The notes beneath the pieces are model-generated. The model was not told the DNA's origin. It did not search any database and saw only the letters and a list, made by a program, of their open reading frames with translations. A stretch of 64,000 nucleotides of DNA from positions 1 through 64,000 of the forward strand of contig JAKKUO010000008.1 in assembly GCA_021890795.1 (NCBI GenBank), in the 5' to 3' direction. Within the stretch, counting starts at the first letter, position 1, and each line of letters starts with the position of its first letter. The stretch is from Bacillota bacterium. GTDB lineage: Bacteria; Bacillota; Sulfobacillia; Symbiobacteriales; ZC4RG38. Position numbers and translations under genes: made by a program. Shown here one piece after another: positions 52,562-62,608 of the stretch.

Positions 52562-52819
52562 GTGGGGCACCCGGAATTCGACGGGGCCATCGTCCAGGCC
52601 TTTGCAGACGCCCATGGCCACATCCGGGTGGCCCAGGTGACCCCGGAGGGGGATCCCCGGACCCAGGTGCTCTCCCTCATCGATGCCGGGGAAGTGGACG
52701 TGAAGACCCGGGGGAGCCCGGGCGATGGCCCGGGGGCTGCTAGGGCCGCGGCCGGCCCCTGGCGCGCCGAACCCCACCGGTTTGCACCGGTGGGGTTCGG
52801 TACGGCCGCCGTTCCGTGA
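52562..52819 (+). CDS. Doubtful small hypothetical protein
   Basis: The gap from 52439 to 52848 has no clear gene. An 85-codon frame from GTG 52562 could be coding at its start (GHPEFDGAIVQAFADAHGHI looks protein-like and the frame extends further upstream without a canonical start). It runs through the strong hairpin at 52767-52800, which argues against it. I recognise no family. It may be a gene remnant or chance. Confidence 0.25.
   Translation: MGHPEFDGAIVQAFADAHGHIRVAQVTPEGDPRTQVLSLIDAGEVDVKTRGSPGDGPGAARAAAGPWRAEPHRFAPVGFGTAAVP
52767..52800. terminator. Bidirectional hairpin between convergent transcripts
   Basis: A perfect 14-bp stem (52767-52780 with 52787-52800), six-base loop, no U-tract on either strand. 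It lies between the panE-like gene and the reverse cstA-type gene. Confidence 0.6.
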
Positions 52820-52848
52820 ACGATGCAGCGATCGGGGACGATGCAGCG

Positions 52849-54285
52849 TTACGAGTCCATGGTTCCCGGGGCCGGGGTGAGCCCGTGCCGGCCCTTTACC
52901 CGGCTTGCGAACAGCGCCACCACGGCCGCGGTAATGGCCAGCCCCGCCGGGTAGGAGATGGTGGTGGGCAGCCGGAAGCCCTCAGGGGCCTGCAGGATGT
53001 AGGTGAAGCTGACCGCGGTCATAAAGGCGGCCGGTACGCTGGCGATCAGGTGGTTCTTGCCCTGGGCCAGCAGGTAAGCCGCTGCCGCCCAGAGCATGAT
53101 CATCGCCGTGGTCTGGTTGGCCCAGGCGAAGTACCGCCACAGGAAATCGAAGTCAGTCATGGTGAGGCCGAAGCCGACAACGAAGAGAGGCACCGCGATC
53201 AGCAGCCGCTTGGCGATCTCCTTCTGGGGCATGTTCAGCATCTCCGCAAGCACCAGCCGGGCACCGCGGAAGGCGGTGTCGCCGGAGGTGATGGGCAGCA
53301 CCACGACCCCCAGGATCGCCAGGACGCTGCCGACGCTCCCCATCGTCAGGATCGCGATCTGGCGCACCACGCCGGCCGGACCGCCATACTGGGCCAGGGC
53401 CTCCTTCAGGCCGGCGGGGCCATCAAAGAGGGTCATGCCCGCAGCCGCCCATACCAGGGCGATGAGCGCCTCGCCGATCATCATGCCGTAGAAGACAAAC
53501 CGGCCGTTCCGCTCGTTCTGGACCACGCGGGCAACGATGGGGGACTGGGTGGCGTGGAAGCCGCTGATCGCGCCGCAGGCGATGGTGACGAACATCAGCG
53601 GCCAGATGGGCAGGCCATCCGGATGCAGGTTCGCCAGGGTCAGCTCAGGGATCGGCTTGTCCCCCAGCAGCAGTCCGGCGCCCACCCCGAGGGCCATAAT
53701 CAAGAGCAGGGCGCCGAAGAAGGGGTAGACCCGGCCGATGATCTTGTCCACCGGCAGCAGGGTGGCCAGGATGTAGTAAACGATGATGACCGTGACCCAG
53801 AATCTCCTATCCATCCAGGCGGGGGTCAGGGTGGCGAGGAGGTCCGCCGGCCCGGTGACAAAGACCGCGCCCACCAGGATCAGCAGCACGACGGTGAAGA
53901 CGTTGACAAAGGCCCGCATCCCCTTGCCCAGGTAGGTGCCGACCAGCGCGGGCATGTTGGCGCCGCCGTGGCGGACGGACATCATCCCGCAGAGGTAGTC
54001 GTGGACGGCACCGGCGAAGATGGAACCCAGGACGATCCAGATGAAGGCGGCGGGGCCCCACAGCGCCCCCAGGATCGGGCCGAAGACCGGACCCAGGCCC
54101 GCGATATTCAGCAGCTGGATGAGTGCGGCGCGAGGGGTGTCGAGGGGCACGTAGTCCACGTCGTCCCGCATGGCGTACGCGGGCGTGGGCCGCTCCGGCT
54201 GGATCCCGAAGACCTTCTCCACCAGCTTGCCGTACACAAGGTAGCCGACGATGAGGAGCGCGACGGAGGCGAGGAAGGTGATCAC
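52849..54285 (-). CDS. cstA: CstA-family carbon starvation transporter
   Basis: Multi-pass membrane protein (478 aa) of the CstA/BtsT family, which takes up peptides or pyruvate. Signatures include FGPILGALWGPAAFIWIVLG, AGAVHDYLCGMMSVRHGG and SGFHATQSPIVARV. It is shorter than the E. coli 700-residue forms, as usual in Bacillota. GTG 54285 is used. Just upstream on the same strand is a LytS/LytTR system of the type that controls btsT or pyruvate transporters. Confidence 0.9.
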   Translation of the reverse strand: MITFLASVALLIVGYLVYGKLVEKVFGIQPERPTPAYAMRDDVDYVPLDTPRAALIQLLNIAGLGPVFGPILGALWGPAAFIWIVLGSIFAGAVHDYLCGMMSVRHGGANMPALVGTYLGKGMRAFVNVFTVVLLILVGAVFVTGPADLLATLTPAWMDRRFWVTVIIVYYILATLLPVDKIIGRVYPFFGALLLIMALGVGAGLLLGDKPIPELTLANLHPDGLPIWPLMFVTIACGAISGFHATQSPIVARVVQNERNGRFVFYGMMIGEALIALVWAAAGMTLFDGPAGLKEALAQYGGPAGVVRQIAILTMGSVGSVLAILGVVVLPITSGDTAFRGARLVLAEMLNMPQKEIAKRLLIAVPLFVVGFGLTMTDFDFLWRYFAWANQTTAMIMLWAAAAYLLAQGKNHLIASVPAAFMTAVSFTYILQAPEGFRLPTTISYPAGLAITAAVVALFASRVKGRHGLTPAPGTMDS

Positions 54286-54400
54286 GCGCTGGCCCCCCTT
54301 TTCCGGGTCTGACAGTTCTGGGTTGTCCAGATGTCATGATACCGGACAGGGGAGCGGGACCGCCGGGAGTCGCGCCTGAGATGTTCGATCCACGGCTGAA

Positions 54401-54418
54401 GTGTCGATTTCCGTGTCT
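54401..54418 (-). promoter_or_regulatory. Candidate LytTR-binding direct repeat upstream of cstA
   Basis: In the regulator-cstA gap GACAC-type half-sites repeat at a 12-base period (complements of 54401-54406 and 54413-54418). LytTR domains bind such direct repeats. A TATCAT (complement of 54336-54341) with no -35 lies downstream, as expected for an activated promoter. Confidence 0.4.
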
Positions 54419-54464
54419 GAACGGCAGTCGCCCGGTGGATAGCAGCGGCCCTCGGGGACCGGAC

Positions 54465-55262
54465 TCAGAACCCCAGCAGCTCCCGCAGCCGCCGGGCAGA
54501 GCCCCGGCTGACCGGGATCCGGGTGCGCTCCCGGTCCGCCATCACCAACTCGTAGGCGCCGTTGAACCAGGGGTGGATCTCGGCGATCCGGCCCACGTTG
54601 ACCAGGTAGGCCCGGTGGGGCCGGAAGAACGGGTGATGCTGCAGCCTCTCCTCCAGTTCCTGGAGGCTCATTCGGGTGCGGTAGACCTGCCCGTCCGCGG
54701 TCTTGATCACCGTGCACCGTTCCTCCCGGGTGGCAAAGACGATGGCTTCCGGCGGGATCAGGACGATGCGTTCGCCGGTCTCCACCGCCAGCCGGTCGAA
54801 CCCCGGCGGGGAGGCGGGCAGCCGTCCGGCCGGCGGCCGTCCTGCCGGCAGCCGCTCCGGCGAGGCGAGGTCCTCCGACCGGATCTCGCCGAACCGGAGG
54901 GGCATCTCCCGGAGCCGGGCCACGGTCTCCGCCACCCGGTCCCGGGTGAAGGGCTTGACGATGTAGTCCAGGGCCTTCACCTCAAAGGCCTGGAGGGCGT
55001 ACTGGTCGTAGGCGGTGGCGAAGACCACCCGGGGAGGCGGCCGGAGGGTGAGAAACTGCCGGGCCACCTCCAGCCCGTTGGTATCGCCCAGGTTGATGTC
55101 CAGGAAGACCACGTCGGGTTGGAGGGTGCGGGCCAGTGCCAGGGCCGTCTGGCCGTCCTCCGCCTCGCCGACCACCTCAACCCCCGGGTGCTGGCTCAAC
55201 AGGTAAGCGAGTTCATCCCGGGCCAGCGGCTCGTCATCGACGATGAGAACCCGAATCGGCAT
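54465..55262 (-). CDS. LytTR-family response regulator
   Basis: A 265-residue regulator. The receiver domain begins IRVLIVDDEPLARDELAYLL, with the phosphoacceptor Asp in VVFLDINLGDTNGLEVA and KPFTRDR near its end. A Pro/Ala/Gly linker (about residues 133-155) joins the LytTR DNA-binding domain, which ends RPHRAYLVNVGRIAEIHPWF. ATG 55262 follows GAGGAGG and overlaps the 3' end of the kinase gene by 29 bases. It probably activates the adjacent cstA-type gene. Confidence 0.92.
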   Translation of the reverse strand: MPIRVLIVDDEPLARDELAYLLSQHPGVEVVGEAEDGQTALALARTLQPDVVFLDINLGDTNGLEVARQFLTLRPPPRVVFATAYDQYALQAFEVKALDYIVKPFTRDRVAETVARLREMPLRFGEIRSEDLASPERLPAGRPPAGRLPASPPGFDRLAVETGERIVLIPPEAIVFATREERCTVIKTADGQVYRTRMSLQELEERLQHHPFFRPHRAYLVNVGRIAEIHPWFNGAYELVMADRERTRIPVSRGSARRLRELLGF

Positions 55263-57021
55263 CTGAATCCTCCTCGGCGGAGGTCTCCAGGGGCAGGATG
55301 ACCGTGACGGTGGTACCGGACCCCGGCGCCGACGCGATCCGGAGGCCCGCCCGGGGGCCAAAGAGCCCCTGGAGCCGCTGGTGGACGTTGTAGAGGGCAA
55401 GGCCGTTTCCGCCCTGGGAGCTTGCCGGCCGCTCCAGAAGCCCCTGCAGCCGCTCCGGTTCGATGCCCCGGCCGTTGTCCGCCACGGTGATGACCACCGT
55501 GTCGTCCTGCCGGTTGGCGGCGATGTGGATCCGACCGTCCCGGCGGACGGCCTTCAGGCCGTGGACGATGGCGTTCTCCACCAGGGGCTGCAGGGTGAGG
55601 GGCGGGATCCGGGCCGTCAGCACTCCCGGGGAGACGTCGTAGGTGACCGTCAGCCGCTGGCCGTGCCGGGCCTGCTCAACCGCCAGGTAGTCCCGGACGT
55701 GCTCCAGTTCCTGCCCCAGGGTGACGGTCTCGCACTGTGTGGTCTGAAGATTCCGCCGGATAAAATCCCCGAGGTGACCCAAGACGTCCCGGGCCTGTTC
55801 CGGGTCCCGGCGGATCAGCGCCATGACGGTGTTCAGCGCGTTGAAGAGGAAGTGAGGCTGGATCTGGGCCTGCAGGGCCCGGATCTCCGCCTTGGCCAGG
55901 AGGGCCGCCTGTTCTTCCGCCCGGGCGAGGGCCAGTTGGGTCGAGAAGTGGTAAGCCAGCCCCTGGGCCAGTTCCACCGGCGCCCGGGAACGGGTGGGAT
56001 CGTAGTAGAGTTTCAAGGTGCCCACAATCCGCTGGTTCTCATGGAGGGGCACCACCACCGCCCCCTGTAGGGGGCAGCCGGGCTCGTCACAGGCGATCTC
56101 CGCTTGCCCTTCCGCCACCACCATCCGGTTCTCCTGGATGGCCTGCCGGGTGGCGCTGGTGCGCAGCGGCCGCCCCGGGAGGTGATGGTCCGCACCCACT
56201 CCCACGTGGGCGAGGATCCGCTCGGTGTCCGTGAGGGCCACCGCGGCCACCCCGGTCACCTCGTGGATGACCGTCGCCGCGGCCATGGCCGACTCGTAGT
56301 TCAGCCCCCGGCGCAGGTACGGGAGGGTACGGGTGGCGATGGTGAGGGCCTTGCGGGCGGCATCGCCCTCCCTTTCAGCCTCCTTGCTGAAGATGCTCTG
56401 AATGAGGAGGATGAAGAAGGCGACGCCGGCACTGTTGGCCGCGATCATCGGCACCGCGATCCGCCGCACCAGGGCCACCGCTGCCGGGGTGGGGCGGGCC
56501 AGGAGGAGGATGAGGACCATCTGCACCAGTTCCAAGAGCGCCGTCAGCCCCAGGCCCACCCGGGGCGAGAGCCGGTTGCTCCCCGCCTCCAGCCGCCGGT
56601 GGAGCAGCCCGCTGACGAGACCCTCCAGGGCGGTGGCGAGGGCACAGGGCAGGGCGGTGAAGCCGCCCACGGAATAGCGGTGGATGGCTGCCACCAGCCC
56701 GGCCCCCAGACCCGTGATCGGTCCGCCCAGGAGGCCGGCGATGATGACGCTCACCGCCCGGGAATTGGCGATCGCGTCCTCGTGCGCCAGCGGACCGGTG
56801 ACCAGGATATCCCAGTCCGCCCCATCGGGCCGGACCCGTACCCCGGTGTAGGTGCCCAGGATCCCGAAGGCGCCGAAGACGAGGGCGAGCAGGAGCTGCT
56901 CCCGGCGGCGGACTTGTCTCCAGACCAGATGCCGGAAGCTCCCCGATTGGGTGGCCAGGAAGGCCAGGCCCACGAGCAGCCCGAGCCGTTCGACCAGCGA
57001 GACCAGGAGTTCGATAGGCAC
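55234..57021 (-). CDS. LytS-type sensor histidine kinase
   Basis: A 595-residue membrane sensor. The N-terminal 5TM-LYT module contains SRAVSVIIAGLLGGPITGLG. A GAF-like domain follows (about residues 230-360), holding a cysteine pair in CDEPGCPLQG. The histidine-kinase domain has QIQPHFLFNALNTV with the phosphorylated His, and the ATPase box is VADNGRGIEPERL. GTG 57021 follows GGAGGGGGG. It pairs with the LytTR regulator and the CstA-type transporter, a layout like the pyruvate-sensing BtsS/YpdA systems. Confidence 0.92.
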   Translation of the reverse strand: MPIELLVSLVERLGLLVGLAFLATQSGSFRHLVWRQVRRREQLLLALVFGAFGILGTYTGVRVRPDGADWDILVTGPLAHEDAIANSRAVSVIIAGLLGGPITGLGAGLVAAIHRYSVGGFTALPCALATALEGLVSGLLHRRLEAGSNRLSPRVGLGLTALLELVQMVLILLLARPTPAAVALVRRIAVPMIAANSAGVAFFILLIQSIFSKEAEREGDAARKALTIATRTLPYLRRGLNYESAMAAATVIHEVTGVAAVALTDTERILAHVGVGADHHLPGRPLRTSATRQAIQENRMVVAEGQAEIACDEPGCPLQGAVVVPLHENQRIVGTLKLYYDPTRSRAPVELAQGLAYHFSTQLALARAEEQAALLAKAEIRALQAQIQPHFLFNALNTVMALIRRDPEQARDVLGHLGDFIRRNLQTTQCETVTLGQELEHVRDYLAVEQARHGQRLTVTYDVSPGVLTARIPPLTLQPLVENAIVHGLKAVRRDGRIHIAANRQDDTVVITVADNGRGIEPERLQGLLERPASSQGGNGLALYNVHQRLQGLFGPRAGLRIASAPGSGTTVTVILPLETSAEEDSDADSGSHRR

Positions 57022-57136
57022 AGCATCCCCCCTCCGATCCCTTACACCCGGCAGTTTCATTGTCGAGCCTTCCCGGCCGGGACGTCAAAGGGCGGCGGCG
57101 CTCCAGCGGCCGGCTTAAGGCCGGTCACCGGGGATC

Positions 57137-58192
57137 TCACCTCAGGCGCTCGGGTTCCTCCCGGGCCCAGGGGGGCAGGAGGGACAGGACCTCCTGCACC
57201 GGTAGGCCGGGGACCGCGACGCCGCCGTCCCCGGCCATGGGTCCGGCGGTGAAGAGGGCGCTCAGGATCGCCTCCTCGGTGGCCTCCACCGCTGCCAGGA
57301 AGAGGAGGTCCAGGAGGGCCGGGGGCGGCGGCTCCGCTGCCGGTGGCCGGACAGCGAAAGCGAGGGCGAAATCGCCGCTGCCGTGGTGGGCCACCCCGCC
57401 GGTGCGGGCCATCCCGAGAGGTGCCCGCCGGGCCAGCCGGCGGAGGGTGGTGGGGTCCAGGGGGGCGTCGGTGGCCAGGAGCATGATGATGGAGCCGGTC
57501 CGGTCCGGCGGCGGGGTGGGCCCCGGGGGCCGGGGGAGGAGCCGGCCCACGGGCACCCCGGCCACCGTCAGTTCCTCCCAGCGGCCAAAGTTGGCCAGCA
57601 CCAGGGCGCCGACGGTGAGCCGGCCCGGAGGCTCGCCGGCTGGCGGCTCCCCTGCTGGAGAGGGCCGGAGCGCTGCCCGGAGCCAGGGGACCGCCTCCGG
57701 GGGCACCGGCACCTGCCGGGAGGCGGAGCCGACCCCGCCCTTCACCTGGAAGGCCACCATCCCGGTGCCGGCCCCGACGCTCCCCTGGGCCAGGGGGCCC
57801 GGGTTGGACGCGGCCTCCGCCAGGGCAGCGGCCACCGCCGCCGGGGTGACGTGGTGGACCCGGATGCCGCTCAGCCGCCCGTCGTTGCATTCCAGGACCA
57901 CGGGGTTGACGGTCCGGAGGTCCGGGTGCCGGGCCAGGACGTAGTCCGCTAGGGCCTCGGCGCACCGCCAGACGTCCAGGGTGTTGGTGAGGAGGATGGG
58001 GGTCTCCAGCCGGCCCAGCTCCTCCACCTGGGGCAGGCCGACGGCCTTGCCGTAGCCGTTCAGGACAAAGCACCCCGCCGGCACCGGCTGCGCCACCAGG
58101 TCGCCGGGATGGGGCAGCACCGCGGTCACCCCCGTGCGAGCCGGGGGCCGCCCCGGGGGGTCCGCGATCACCGTGGCGTGGCCCACCCGCAC
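57137..58192 (-). CDS. S58 (DmpA/BapA) family aminopeptidase
   Basis: Self-cleaving N-terminal-nucleophile peptidase. The nucleophile serine lies in RTGSIIMLLATDAPLDP (Ser at residue 234), where processing makes two subunits; GSVGAGTGMVAFQVKGG and VLECNDGRLSGIR are also conserved. The family N-terminus (IGHLPPGPWNDLTDVPGV) is encoded further upstream, to about 58243, after a stop at 58256-58258. No ATG, GTG or TTG exists there. GTG 58192 is therefore a conservative start and the real one may be ATC 58243 or CTG 58234. Confidence 0.85.
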   Translation of the reverse strand: MRVGHATVIADPPGRPPARTGVTAVLPHPGDLVAQPVPAGCFVLNGYGKAVGLPQVEELGRLETPILLTNTLDVWRCAEALADYVLARHPDLRTVNPVVLECNDGRLSGIRVHHVTPAAVAAALAEAASNPGPLAQGSVGAGTGMVAFQVKGGVGSASRQVPVPPEAVPWLRAALRPSPAGEPPAGEPPGRLTVGALVLANFGRWEELTVAGVPVGRLLPRPPGPTPPPDRTGSIIMLLATDAPLDPTTLRRLARRAPLGMARTGGVAHHGSGDFALAFAVRPPAAEPPPPALLDLLFLAAVEATEEAILSALFTAGPMAGDGGVAVPGLPVQEVLSLLPPWAREEPERLR

Positions 58193-58402
58193 CCCGGGGA
58201 CGTCGGTGAGGTCGTTCCAGGGTCCCGGCGGCAGGTGGCCGATGCGAACCCCGAGTTACCGGGGGGTGGGTCGCGCAGGGGATGGATGCATAGGGATCCC
58301 TCCTGCCAGCGGAGATACCAGCCGGGCTCTATTTTTCGGCCTTGACCCCGGTATGCCTGCTGCCCCGGCGGCGGCAGACTACTCCCGGGGGAGGGGACCG
58401 GG

Positions 58403-59467
58403 ATGGACATCGGCTACGCCTGCCTCAGCGTAATGGTCCGAGACGCCTCCTGCGCCCGGACGGTCACGGTGCGCCGGGCCCTGTCCCTGCCTGATGACGA
58501 AACCCGCCGGGAACTCTGCCGCCGGGTGGCCCGGTCCAACCTGGCCAACACCCGGCGGCTGGTCTTTCACAACGCGGCCCATGGCCTGCGGCTCTACCGG
58601 ATCACTCCCCAACTCGTCCCCCTCGCCACCCATCCGATGATGGCCGGCTGGGACTGGCAGGAGGAGTTGCGGGAGGATTTCCGGGCCGTGGGGGAGGCGA
58701 TGCGGACCTACGGGCTGCGGATCAGCTCCCACCCCGGCCAGTACGCGGTCCTGAGCAGCCCCCGGCCCCAGGTGGTGGAGGCGGCCATCCGGGACCTCAC
58801 CTTCCATGCGGACCTGCTGGATCTGTTGGGGTACGGGGAGACAGGCCGGATCGTCCTCCACGTCGGAGGTGGTCAGGGTGGGAAGGCCGCGGCCATCGAC
58901 CGCTTCCTCCGGGTGCTGGACCGGCTTCCGGAGCGGGTCCGCCGGCGGCTCGCAGTGGAGAACGACGACACCCTCTTCCACGTCGACGACCTGCTCACCC
59001 TCTGCCAGCAGGGGGAGGTGCCCCTGGTGCTGGACCTCCACCACGACCTGGTCAACCCGGGTCACCGGCCCCTGGACCCCGACCGGGTGGGAGCGATCTT
59101 CCGCACCTGGCCAGCGGGGGAGCGGCCCAAGATCCACGTCTCCAGCCCCCGGGACCCCAGGGACCCGAAGGCCCATGCAGACTACGTCGACCCCGGCCCG
59201 GTCCGGGCTTTCCTCCGACTGGCGGAGGGGTACGACTTCGACATCATGGTGGAGGCCAAACAGAAGGACGCCGCTGCCCTGCGGCTGGCTCGAGACCTGG
59301 GCCTGGAGCTGAGGCCGCTCCGGCCCCTGGCCGGGGTTACGCCAAGAGATACCGCCGGGTGTGGCGCCCGGGATTGGCACCCTCAGGATGACGGGACCGA
59401 GACCCCGGTACCGGCCCGTGCCCCAGACAGGACCGGGCTCCCTGTGACCCGCGGCGGGGCCGGATAA
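58403..59467 (+). CDS. uvsE: UV damage endonuclease UvsE
   Basis: TIM-barrel nuclease that nicks 5' of UV photoproducts, an alternative to UvrABC. The start [20 protein letters not shown] and [13 protein letters not shown] are family signatures. Metal ligands appear in [32 protein letters not shown] and [12 protein letters not shown]. The length is 354 aa, of which the last 45 or so form an unconserved hydrophilic tail. ATG 58403 follows a GGGGGAGGGGACC stretch. Confidence 0.93.
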   Translation: MDIGYACLSVMVRDASCARTVTVRRALSLPDDETRRELCRRVARSNLANTRRLVFHNAAHGLRLYRITPQLVPLATHPMMAGWDWQEELREDFRAVGEAMRTYGLRISSHPGQYAVLSSPRPQVVEAAIRDLTFHADLLDLLGYGETGRIVLHVGGGQGGKAAAIDRFLRVLDRLPERVRRRLAVENDDTLFHVDDLLTLCQQGEVPLVLDLHHDLVNPGHRPLDPDRVGAIFRTWPAGERPKIHVSSPRDPRDPKAHADYVDPGPVRAFLRLAEGYDFDIMVEAKQKDAAALRLARDLGLELRPLRPLAGVTPRDTAGCGARDWHPQDDGTETPVPARAPDRTGLPVTRGGAG

Positions 59468-59470
59468 ATT

Positions 59471-59502
59471 GGAGCCCCCGGGGCGGGCGCCCCGGGGGCT
59501 CC
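59471..59502 (+). terminator. Perfect GC hairpin after uvsE
   Basis: A 14-bp perfect stem (59471-59484 with 59489-59502), four-base loop, no U-tract. It starts three bases after the uvsE stop. Confidence 0.6.
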
Positions 59503-59531
59503 GCCAGTGGCCCGCCCCGCACCCTACGGCG

Positions 59532-59645
59532 TCAGGACCCCGCCGCGGCCACGGAGATCACCGGCTCATAGGCGACGGGGTAACCCATCCCCGCCTCGCC
59601 GCTGTTCCCCGCAGAGGCAACGAGGATCACCCCCTGCTCCGGCGG
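59532..59645 (-). pseudogene. Remnant of a subtilisin-like (S8) serine protease
   Basis: On the reverse strand about 35 codons read [17 protein letters not shown] followed by [13 protein letters not shown] and a stop. This is the typical S8 segment around the oxyanion-hole Asn, but nothing before or after matches a protease: no Asp, His or Ser blocks are found. It lies in the 379-base gap between uvsE and the mutase gene, so it seems to be a decayed fragment. Confidence 0.6.
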
Positions 59646-59702
59646 CCGGCACCCCGCCCCGACCTCCGGGCCATAGCGCCGCGGGCAGGACTTTTTCCCT
59701 TG

Positions 59703-59720
59703 GACTCGAAATTCGACTCG
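59703..59720 (+). promoter_or_regulatory. Candidate operator upstream of the mutase operon
   Basis: TCGAAATTCGA (59706-59716) is an 11-base palindrome, flanked by direct repeats GACTCG at 59703 and 59715. It is in a locally AT-richer stretch about 130 bases before the mutase start. I see no convincing promoter pair. Confidence 0.35.
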
Positions 59721-59846
59721 GACACGAAAATCGGTCGAAGGGACCAAGTGCGGCGAATCCCCGGGCCGGCTGCCCTCGCCGGCGTCCCGGCAGGCCCCTT
59801 GCCTGGGCAGCGGACCGGGGGCCGAAGATGGGCCGTGAGGGGTGAG

Positions 59847-61541
<1,695 letters not shown>

Positions 61542-61566
61542 GACCGTCTGGGGTGAACGCCTCAGC

Positions 61567-61638
61567 CCGTTGCCGTGGTTTTCGCAATCCCTTGCGGCTC
61601 TTCGGTACCCGTTCCGGTGGTCCTCGAATCCGTTGCGG
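61567..61638 (+). repeat. Imperfect direct repeat in the mutase intersubunit gap
   Basis: Two roughly 30-base copies beginning CCGTTGCCGTGG (61567) and CCGTTCCGGTGG (61609), each ending TTGCGG, at a 42-base period. They fill most of the 113-base gap between the two mutase subunit genes. Confidence 0.55.
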
Positions 61639-61654
61639 TGGGAAGGTGGCTGCG

Positions 61655-62071
61655 GTGGAGGAGCGGATCCGGATCCTGGTGGCCAAGCCCGGGCTGGACG
61701 GCCATGACCGTGGAGCCAAGGTGATAGCCCGGGCCTTCCGGGATGCGGGGTTTGAGGTGATCTACACGGGGATCCGGCAGACCCCGGCCCAGATCGCGGA
61801 GGCGGCCCTCCAGGAGGATGTGGACGTGGTGGCCCTCTCGAGCCTCTCCGGGGCCCACAACACCCTCTTCCCCCGGGTGGTGGCCGAGCTCCGGGCCCGG
61901 GGGCTGGAGGACGTCCTGGTCATCGGCGGTGGGATCATCCCCGCGGCGGATATCCCCCGGCTCCAGGCTGCGGGGGTGGCGGCGATCTTTACCCCTGGCA
62001 CTCCGACCTCGGAAGCCATCGCCTTTGTCCGCAACTGGTTCGCCGCCCGCCGGGCCCCGGCGGGGGCGTGA
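61655..62071 (+). CDS. Acyl-CoA mutase B12-binding subunit
   Basis: A 138-residue cobalamin-binding domain. The B12 motif is complete: [18 protein letters not shown] with the lower-ligand His, then ALSSLSGAH, and [11 protein letters not shown]. It joins the preceding large subunit to form the holoenzyme. GTG 61655 is six bases after GGAAGGTGG; GTG 61646 is an alternative. Confidence 0.92.
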   Translation: MEERIRILVAKPGLDGHDRGAKVIARAFRDAGFEVIYTGIRQTPAQIAEAALQEDVDVVALSSLSGAHNTLFPRVVAELRARGLEDVLVIGGGIIPAADIPRLQAAGVAAIFTPGTPTSEAIAFVRNWFAARRAPAGA

Positions 62072-62149
62072 CCTGGCGGCGGAGGCGTGACCTGGGGGCA
62101 GCCGCTATGACTTGCTCTTAGAAGCTGGTCATAAGGGGGCGGCTCTGGT

Positions 62150-62608
62150 ATGATGATCAAGAAAGTCGACCACCTGGGCGTCGCGGTGCGGGACCTGGCC
62201 GCCGCCATTCCCCTCTACCGGGATGTCCTGGGCCTGCCCCTGGAGAAGGAGGAAGAGATCCCCACCCAAGGGGTGCGGGCAGCCTTCTTGGCCGCCGGGG
62301 AGGTCCACCTGGAGCTCCTGGCGCCCACGGACCCCGAGGGCCCCATCGCCCGGTTCCTCGCCCGGCGGGGGGAGGGGATCCACCACGTCGCCTTTGCGGT
62401 GGAGGATATCCGGGAGGCCATGGCCCGGGCCCGGGCCGCGGGGCTGGAGCTGCTCTCCGATGAGCCCCGGCCCGGGGCCGGCGGTGCCCTGGTGGTCTTC
62501 ATCCATCCCCGTTCAACCCGGGGGGTGCTGATCGAGCTGGTCCAGCGCCCCCGGGGCCCGGCGCATCCGCCAGACCCTAGGGCCCGGGAGGTGGAACCGG
62601 AGGCATGA
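62150..62608 (+). CDS. mce: Methylmalonyl-CoA epimerase
   Basis: VOC-fold metalloenzyme that interconverts the (S) and (R) forms of methylmalonyl-CoA. Metal ligands and family patterns are in KKVDHLGVAVRDLAAAIPLY, EVHLELLAPTDPEGPIARFL and GEGIHHVAFAVEDI. Length (152 aa) is normal. ATG 62150 or 62153 may start it. Its stop overlaps the start of the carboxyltransferase gene. Confidence 0.94.
   Translation: MMIKKVDHLGVAVRDLAAAIPLYRDVLGLPLEKEEEIPTQGVRAAFLAAGEVHLELLAPTDPEGPIARFLARRGEGIHHVAFAVEDIREAMARARAAGLELLSDEPRPGAGGALVVFIHPRSTRGVLIELVQRPRGPAHPPDPRAREVEPEA

Noticed and set aside
49406-52777. A reverse open frame of over 1,100 codons
   Set aside because: It lies opposite yajC, gdhA and the panE-like gene, which have clear families. 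Its translation is Gly/Pro/His-rich with no motif, a known effect of high GC content.
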